A DNA stretch of 64,000 nucleotides, from positions 118,677,747 to 118,741,746 of the forward strand of contig NC_080171.1 of NCBI RefSeq assembly GCF_950295315.1, read 5' to 3'. The position numbers and the translations under genes are program-made. Of this stretch, positions 58,239-64,000 are shown piece after piece (position 1 is the first letter of the stretch; each line of letters begins with the position of its first letter). This DNA is from Erinaceus europaeus (Eukaryota > Chordata > Mammalia > Eulipotyphla > Erinaceidae). The notes under the pieces were generated by a model, which ran no database searches, had not been told where the DNA came from, and worked only from the letters and a program-made list of their open reading frames with translations.

Positions 58239-58755
58239 CTTGAGTAAGCCAGTTTGCTGTCAAGCTTTCCTGTTCAGGTTCAATACCTTAATAACAAATG
58301 AAAACCTGGCAAGGGGTTTCTTTCTTCTCCCCTTTCAATTCAGCTTAAAAAGAACACTAATCTTCATTCTCAGGAGTTATGACTCCTGGAAGATAGAAGT
58401 AATTTCTGAAGGCTGAATAACCAGTACTGGGTTATCACTTCAACTATAAATCTATGAATGAATTAGGTTTTCTCTCCAAGTAATAAAAATATATTTCTAT
58501 AACACTTAAAATCTGCAAACCAGATTGAGTACTATCTAGACTTGGGAGATAACCCAGAGACAAATCTTATAAAAGTTATTTTTGTAACTAGTCTACAAAC
58601 AAAGTAACAAATAAAAGGATCATTTTCCTGGCTCACCAAGAAGCTTTCAAATAGTGTCAGTAAAATTTAAACTAGTAAAAAGTATTTATTTTAACCCAGC
58701 AGTATGGAAGACTTTGACAACACTAGAATGCATTAGTTACAATATCTTTGTGGAG

Positions 58756-59278
58756 GGTGGCGGAGGCAAGACGACGACTGGAAACCACTGGGAAGCAGCT
58801 GCCAGCGTGAGTTCTGACAACTGCTAGAAAGCCTTAGAGATCCTGGCCTTCAGCGGGACAAGCAAGGAGGCGCTCTAAACGTGAGACCAAGGAGCCACCA
58901 GGTTCCAGATGCCAGCACGATGCCGACCAGACTTCCCTGGACAGACCCCACCAATGTGTCCTGGAGCCCCGCCTCCCCAGAGCCCTGCCCCACTAGGGAA
59001 AGAGAGAGGCAGACTGGGAGTATGGACCGACCAGTCAACACCCATGTTCAGCGGGGAAGCAATTACAGAAGCCAGACCTTCCACCTTCTGCAACCCACAA
59101 TGACCTTGGGTCCATGCTCCCAGAGGAATAGAGAATGGGAAAGCTATCAGGGGAGGGGGTGGGTTATGGAGATTGGGTGGTGGGAATTGTGTGGAACTGG
59201 ACCCCTCTTATCCTATGGTTTTGTTAATGTCTCCTTTCTTAAATAAAAAATAATAATAAAATAAAATAAAATAAAAAT
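58756..59278 (+). mobile_element. Candidate spliced L1 retrocopy (523 bp)
   Basis: Flanked by a 14-bp duplication ATATCTTTGTGGAG (58742-58755 and 59279-59292) and ending in AATAAAAAATAATAATAAA-type sequence. The first 139 bp (58756-58894) start GGTGGCGGAGGCAAGACGAC and include CAGCTGCCAGCGTGAG. These resemble the start of mammalian L1 5'UTRs. From 58895 the sequence switches to the L1 3'UTR found at 1-548 and 55305-56388. The switch falls exactly where those copies have TTTCAG|CCACCA, an intron acceptor, and the left part ends in GACCAAGGAG, a donor-type exon end. This suggests a 5'UTR-to-3'UTR splice before retrotransposition. Confidence 0.7.
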
Positions 59279-60034
59279 ATATCTTTGTGGAGATATTCCA
59301 GAAAGCTTAATTTTCTCACCTGCCATCAACATCATTCACCGGCACTGCTAATCATTTAGTAAAGTGGTATAAGGAATGCTTCCGGAATTTATTTCTACCC
59401 TGCTTGCTCAGAGTCAGGAGCTATAGGATAGAAGGCAAGCTGTGTACAAAATGGCTTTGGTGGAAAACAGACTTAAAAAAAGTACATTTGTTTCTTTCCT
59501 CTTCTTTGTGTCTGCTCATACTTGTTAGTTCATAAGCAAACTTCAAAGAAGACTAACATTACTCCAAACATTTAACCTGGCTTCAATCCATGATTCAGTA
59601 TCATCAGATAACAGACAATCCTTGTTTTGCTGATTTCACAGTTGTGACATTAAGAGATCACCTGCAAAAGTGGACTTCAATGACTACAAAGCATCACAGC
59701 TTTAACATGCTATATTTGATCCAAAGTGCATATAGCTATTTCTAGGAAGAAAGCCACTGCAGCTCTTGTCCTCTGTGAGAATACTGGTAAAAACTCCTAT
59801 GCAGGAGGAAGAACGTGAAAGCTGAAAGGTGGAAAGCTCTCTTACACTCTTCAAGCAACAAGGGAATTCAGAAAATGCAATTCTCCACTAATATCTGTGA
59901 CTTCACTCCACAAACTGTGGTCCAAATACAAACTGACAACCAAAAGAAAGCACTACAGATTTTGAAACAATTTGAGTACAAAAACAACATGAATTGGCTA
60001 GAGAAGAAACGTTTTGTTTTGTTTTTTTCTTTTT

Positions 60035-60364
60035 TTCCTTCCTCCAGGGTTATTGCCGGGTCTCAGTCCCTGCACCATGAACCCACTGCTCCCCCAGACC
60101 ATTTTTTCCCCTTTTGTTGCCTTTGTTTTTATCATTCTTGTGGTTATTATTATTGTTGTTGCTAACGTTGGATAGGACGGAGTGAAATCGAGAGAGGAGG
60201 GGAGACAGAGGGGGAGAGAAAGATAGACACCTGCAGACCTGCTTCACCGCTGTGAAGCGACTCCCAGGCAGGTAGGGAGCCGGGGGCTCAAACCGGAATC
60301 CCTATGCAGGTCCTTGCATTTTGCACCACGTGCAATTAACCCACTGCACTACCGCCTGACTCCC
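60035..60364 (-). repeat. SINE type A2
   Basis: Extended reverse copy with GGTTATTGCCGGGTCTCAGT and head end ACCGCCTGACTCCC; AGAGAAGAAA on both sides. Confidence 0.92.
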
Positions 60365-60375
60365 AGAGAAGAAAA

Positions 60376-60528
60376 AAAAATTTTTTAAGATTTTATTTAT
60401 TTATAAGAAAGATAGGAGAGAGAAAGAACCAGACATCAGACTGGTACATGTGCTGCTGGGGATTGAACTCGGGACCTCATGCTTGAGGATCCAATGCTTT
60501 ATCCACTGTGCCACCTCCCAGACCACAG
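60376..60528 (-). repeat. SINE type D
   Basis: AAGATTTTATTTATTTATAA, GACATCAGACTGGTACATG, CACCTCCCAGACCAC; AGAAGAAA on both sides. Confidence 0.9.
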
Positions 60529-60549
60529 AAGAAATGTTTTTTTAATGCC

Positions 60550-60715
60550 CAAGAAAAGCTGGTGATGCACCTGGTTAATACAGCACACAATGACCTGTAG
60601 GGGAAAGCTTCATGAATGATGACACAGGGATGCAGGTGTCTGTCTCTTTCCCTCTCTATCTCTCCCTCCCCTCTCAATGTTCTCTCGGCCTCTATACAAT
60701 AATAAAGTTTAGAAG
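60550..60715 (+). repeat. SINE type B, internally deleted
   Basis: AAGCTGGTGATGCACCTGG, GGGGAAAGCTTCATGAATGA, CTCTATACAATAATAAAG; the box B-like part is missing. Confidence 0.75.
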
Positions 60716-61038
60716 AAGAATTTCCACTTTAACTTGCAGCTTCATAACTTTTACTTTACTCAATTTGGAAGCTCATCTGTGTTCAAACATGATTTTCGAA
60801 GTACTTAAGTTTGAATTTGAATTTCTTAGAATCCTAAAGGTTCTTACTGATCATCAAGGTTAGTCTTGGATGCTATTTTCCAGTCTGGACAAACTCAAAA
60901 TGTCTACTGATGAGTCTAATTCTTTGTGAAAAAAAAAAAGAATTTTTTTGTTTTTTAAAAGTTAGCTTGCTTGGTTATATTTTTCAGTCACTCTAATAAA
61001 ATCATGCTTATCCAGGATAAAGACATTGAACAAAATTT

Positions 61039-61270
61039 GGGAGTTGGGCGGTAGCACAGCAGGTTAAGTGCACATAGCACAAAGCGCAAGGACCAGCCTA
61101 AGGATCCCGGTTTGAGCCCCCGGCTCCCCACTTGCAGGGGAGTCACTTCACAGGAGGTGAAGCAGGTCCGCAGGTGTCTGTCTTCCCCTCCTCTCTCCAT
61201 TTCTGTCCTATCCAACAACAACCACATCAATAACAAAACAACAAGGGCAACAAAAGGGAATAAATAGATA
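61039..61270 (+). repeat. SINE type A
   Basis: GGGAGTTGGGCGGTAGCACA to CAACAAGGGCAACAAAAGGG, with a shortened pyrimidine tract. Confidence 0.9.
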
Positions 61271-61431
61271 AATTTTAATTAATTAATTAGTTAATTAATT
61301 AAAGCTTGTTAGGCAGTCTCTTGAAGTTCATTCAGAAGCTCATGGAAATAATTTGCTTCTCACAACTGTATCAGCATCTCATAAGAAAAGCTAGCCAGTC
61401 TATCACCTACAGTTCCCATCAGGTATTTTCT

Positions 61432-61612
61432 TTTTTAGTATTTTAGTTATTAAGTACTGGATAGAGACAGAGAAAAATTGAGAGGGAAGAGGGAGACAGG
61501 GAGAAAGAGAAACACCCACAACCCTGCTTCACCACTTATGAAGCTTTCCCCTAGCAGGGAGGGACTGGGGGCCTGCAACTTGTGCACTCAACGAGATGCA
61601 CTACTGCCCTGA
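61432..61612 (-). repeat. SINE type B, shortened
   Basis: AAGTACTGGATAGAGACAGA, CCCTGCTTCACCACTTATG; the box B-like part is deleted. Confidence 0.78.
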
Positions 61613-61679
61613 AAGACTTCATCTTTTAAGAGGAAGACTTATAGAAAAATGGCTCAATGAGAATAATAGAGCTTGTCAC

Positions 61680-61844
61680 TTTTTTTTTTTATTGGATAAG
61701 AGACAAAAAGACACCTGCAGCTCTGTTTCACCACTTGTGTAGCTTTCCCCCTGCAAGTGGGGACCAGGGGCTTGAACCCGGGTCCTTGTGTACTGTAATG
61801 TGTGTGCTTAACCAGGTGTGCCACCACCTGCCTCCCCCAAAGTC
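61680..61844 (-). repeat. SINE type B
   Basis: CTGTTTCACCACTTGTG, GGCTTGAACCCGGGTCCTTG, CACCACCTGCCTCCCCC. Bounded by copies of TGTCACTTTTT. Confidence 0.88.
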
Positions 61845-61855
61845 TGTCACTTTTT

Positions 61856-62018
61856 TTTTTTTTTTTAAGAATTTGTTTATTTATTCAGGAGAAAGCTAGG
61901 CAGAGAGATAAGGAACCAGACACCACTCTAGCACATGTGCTGCCAGAACTGAACTCAGGACCTCATAGCTGAGAATCCAGTGCTCTATCCACTATGCCAC
62001 CTCCCAGACCACGAGCCT
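61856..62018 (-). repeat. SINE type D
   Basis: AAGAATTTGTTTATTTATTC, CTAGCACATGTGCTGCCAG, CCACCTCCCAGACCACG. Followed by a third TGTCACTTTTT. Confidence 0.88.
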
Positions 62019-63208
62019 GTCACTTTTTAAGGCTGTGTGAATATCTAGGCATCATATACTACTGATACAATGCCTCAGCATTCTCAGCAACAACAACAAT
62101 AGTATTTACTTTATAGGGTAACTATGGATATCATCCAAAAAGATTTCACTTGAAACTTGAAATACAGATGCACGCATATTCTAAGTACTCAATAAATGTT
62201 TGTCATAAAATTACTTCAGACTTCAAGGTTACAAATTGCAGTAACACAAGATTGATATACCAGTATCCAGCATCATCAACTTAAAACATTAAAAAAAAAA
62301 AAAGTCTTTTAAACTTAACAGCCAAAGCAAACAAAAATTCTGTCATAACATCTTACTGTATTTCAGATAGACCAGATGACCTTAACATAAACTATTCAAG
62401 ATCAAGTTTATAATGGAAACTATCTCCTGTTACTGCTGTCACTGGAAAGCAGCAACAGATAAATTAACATTCAACTGAGATGCTTTCATTACTGTTTTTT
62501 AAAAGCCAATGTATATTAAAGAAGCAAATAATTGCATGCTTGAATGTATACATAAAATGTTTTCAAATGCTGTATCAAGAAACTGCATGTTCTTCTGTGG
62601 AAATCAAGCTCTGACAACTAATATTTTAAATGTCTATAAGAGGATTTACTAAGATTAGAACTAAGTGGGGATCAGAAAACATATCCATAGAGAGTTAAAA
62701 TCTGTAAGACTGCAGGTGCTGAAAATGACAAAGCCAAAAAGAAAAGCTTAGAGGTCTCACACACCTTGCTACACTCTAAAGAGCCTTTTTTTTTTTTAAT
62801 GACACCAAGTCTTTTTTTCTGATGTATAAAGCTTACAATATATAATGTGCTTTCCATATGTAACCACATTTGTTCCACCCAAGACTCCTGTAAATTATAA
62901 GGACATTTTTTGGTACATCAAGAGGATAGGTTCTGAAAAGTCATGTGATTTTGTTCAAAATCACAGCTAGGAAGTGACAAATCAAGAATTTAGACACAGT
63001 CAATCTCACTTTTACTTTACAGTTCTCTCTCTACTACTCCACAAAGCTTTGTCTCAAGAGAAGAAAAAATAAAGATGCCAATGAGCATCTTCACAGAAAG
63101 AACAGTCTAAGTGAAAACCAGTTTCAAGTAATTGTGCTGCTTCTGATAAGTCATTTCATCTCCCCCATCTGTAAAATAAAACAAAGGAACTATAAAACTT
63201 GAAATCCC

Positions 63209-63422
63209 TGGTTCGAGCCCCCAGCTCCCCACCTGCAGGGGAGTCGCTTCACCAGCAGGTCTGCAGGTGTCTGTCCGTCGTCCCCCCCTTCCCCTTCTCT
63301 CTCCATTTCTCTGTCCTATCCAACAACAATGACGTCAATAACAACAGCAATAACTACAACAATAATAAAAAAACAAGGGCAACAAAAGGGAAAATAAATA
63401 AATATAAAAAATTTTAAAAACA
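63209..63422 (+). repeat. SINE type A, 5'-truncated at the box B-like motif
   Basis: Starts GGTTCGAGCCCCCAGCTCCC and ends in the CAAGGGCAACAAAAGGG tail. AAAACTTGAAATCCCT lies at the left and AAACCTTGAAATCCCT at the right. Confidence 0.9.
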
Positions 63423-63732
63423 AAACAAAACCTTGAAATCCCTTCCAGATCTAAGGATACATCTCCAAGACTGTATGTATCCCTTATAGAATAGTTACAG
63501 AATTTTACACTTGCATGCTAATGTTAGTAACAAGTTTGAAATTAGAAAGTAGTATCCATAGTTCTTAGCCTAATGTAATTATTGAATGAATTCCAGCTGG
63601 ACAGATGTTTCTCCAGTATTGCCATATTAACACATAGAAAGTGGTCTAGATCTTTTATGGACTATAATGAAAATGATTACCATCATCATTCTTTTTGACC
63701 AAAAGAGTGATCTTAAAATATATTACTTTTAT

Positions 63733-63875
63733 CCCACTTGCAGGGGGAAAGCTTCATGAGGGGTGAAGCAGGGCTGCAGGTGTCCCTCTGTCTCTCTCCC
63801 TCTCTATCTCCTCTTCCCTCTCAACTTCTCTCTGTCACTATCCAATAATAAGTAAAATAAAAATAAACAAAATCT
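63733..63875 (+). repeat. SINE type B, 5'-truncated
   Basis: CCCACTTGCAGGGGGAAAGC to CTATCCAATAATAAGTAAAA. Confidence 0.88.
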
Positions 63876-64000
63876 AAAAATCATGACTTTTAAAAATTTA
63901 ACTAGTAGTCAACGGATACCAAGAACTTTATTTTCTCTTCTTTTAATAAGTCTCTTTTCCAACTAAGCACTTTCCAAATATTCTATCATTTCATGAGACA

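Larger units (their letters stand above)
40445..64000 (-). other. ANKRD12: ANKRD12 intron 1 (partial, continues right of window)
   Basis: Starts at the exon 2 acceptor (TTCTTTACAG) and runs off the right edge. No CpG island or first exon was found, so the promoter is outside. Unassigned stretches with nothing recognised: 40445-40935, 41365-42025, 42495-42725, 42960-43255, 44330-44645, 48690-49010, 49300-50660, 51295-51870, 53120-53400, 54025-54415, 57740-58038, 58239-58741, 59293-60020, 60725-61035, 62025-63195 and 63430-63730. Confidence 0.8.

Noticed and set aside
58015..58263. An 82-codon open frame across the gap
   Set aside because: Almost all of it is N; an artefact of translating the assembly gap.
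40445..64000. Promoter or first exon of ANKRD12 within the window
   Set aside because: No CpG-rich stretch or suitable donor-bounded leader was seen; the known gene structure also places it farther upstream.

Overview
The window is mammalian nuclear DNA and almost entirely intronic. It covers the 5' coding part of one gene, ANKRD12 (ankyrin repeat domain protein 12), on the minus strand. Seven coding exons are present, exons 2 to 8 if one non-coding exon 1 lies beyond the right edge. They run from the start codon at 40397 to a donor site at 12759. They join in frame to about 315 residues: a basic, serine-rich N-terminus, a KR-rich segment and three ankyrin repeats. All splice sites are GT-AG. 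The promoter and exon 1 lie to the right (>64000). The very large downstream coding exon and the C-terminus lie to the left (<1). No second gene, real tRNA gene, CpG island or CRISPR array was found.

The repeats point strongly to a hedgehog (Erinaceus or a close relative). There are dozens of copies of a tRNA-like SINE set, plus a copy of a Vingi non-LTR retrotransposon, a clade reported to have expanded recently in hedgehogs. The 200-N gap (58039-58238) is typical of a scaffolded modern assembly.

Repeat vocabulary used below (my own labels). Type A: ~270 bp SINE, tRNA-like head with box A/B-like motifs, a pyrimidine-rich body and a tail of CAA/ATAA units (AACAAGGGCAACAAAAGGG then AATAAATA). 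Type A2: type A with an extra ~65 bp 3' module ending near CAATAACCCTGGAGG. Type B: ~210 bp, GTCCCCACCTGCAGG core and CTATCCAATAAATAAA end. Type C: older, ~150 bp, ends near GAGCAGTGCTCTGGT. Type D: ~145 bp, ends near CATGAATAAATAAAATCTT. Type E: old, diverged relatives. 'L1 3'UTR' means a ~1.1 kb LINE-type 3' end present in several 5'-truncated, poly(A)-ended copies.

Layout: 1-12758 intron 8, with a 47-bp x 21 minisatellite at 8774-9760; 12759-12906 exon 8; 12907-19585 intron 7; 19586-19728 exon 7; 22054-22254 exon 6; 23552-23701 exon 5; 28321-28389 exon 4; 33098-33245 exon 3; 33246-40310 intron 2, with a long decayed L1 and the Vingi copy; 40311-40444 exon 2; 40445-64000 intron 1 (partial), with nested SINE clusters, the gap and an apparently spliced L1 retrocopy at 58756-59278.

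The most interesting material is in how the retroelements arrived: a candidate spliced L1 copy, head-only (tailless) and tail-only SINE insertions with clean target-site duplications, a Vingi insertion inside a SINE, and repeated reuse of single target sites. In the gene itself, a 12-codon upstream ORF ends one base before the ANKRD12 start codon. I see no evidence of a wholly new biological system here.
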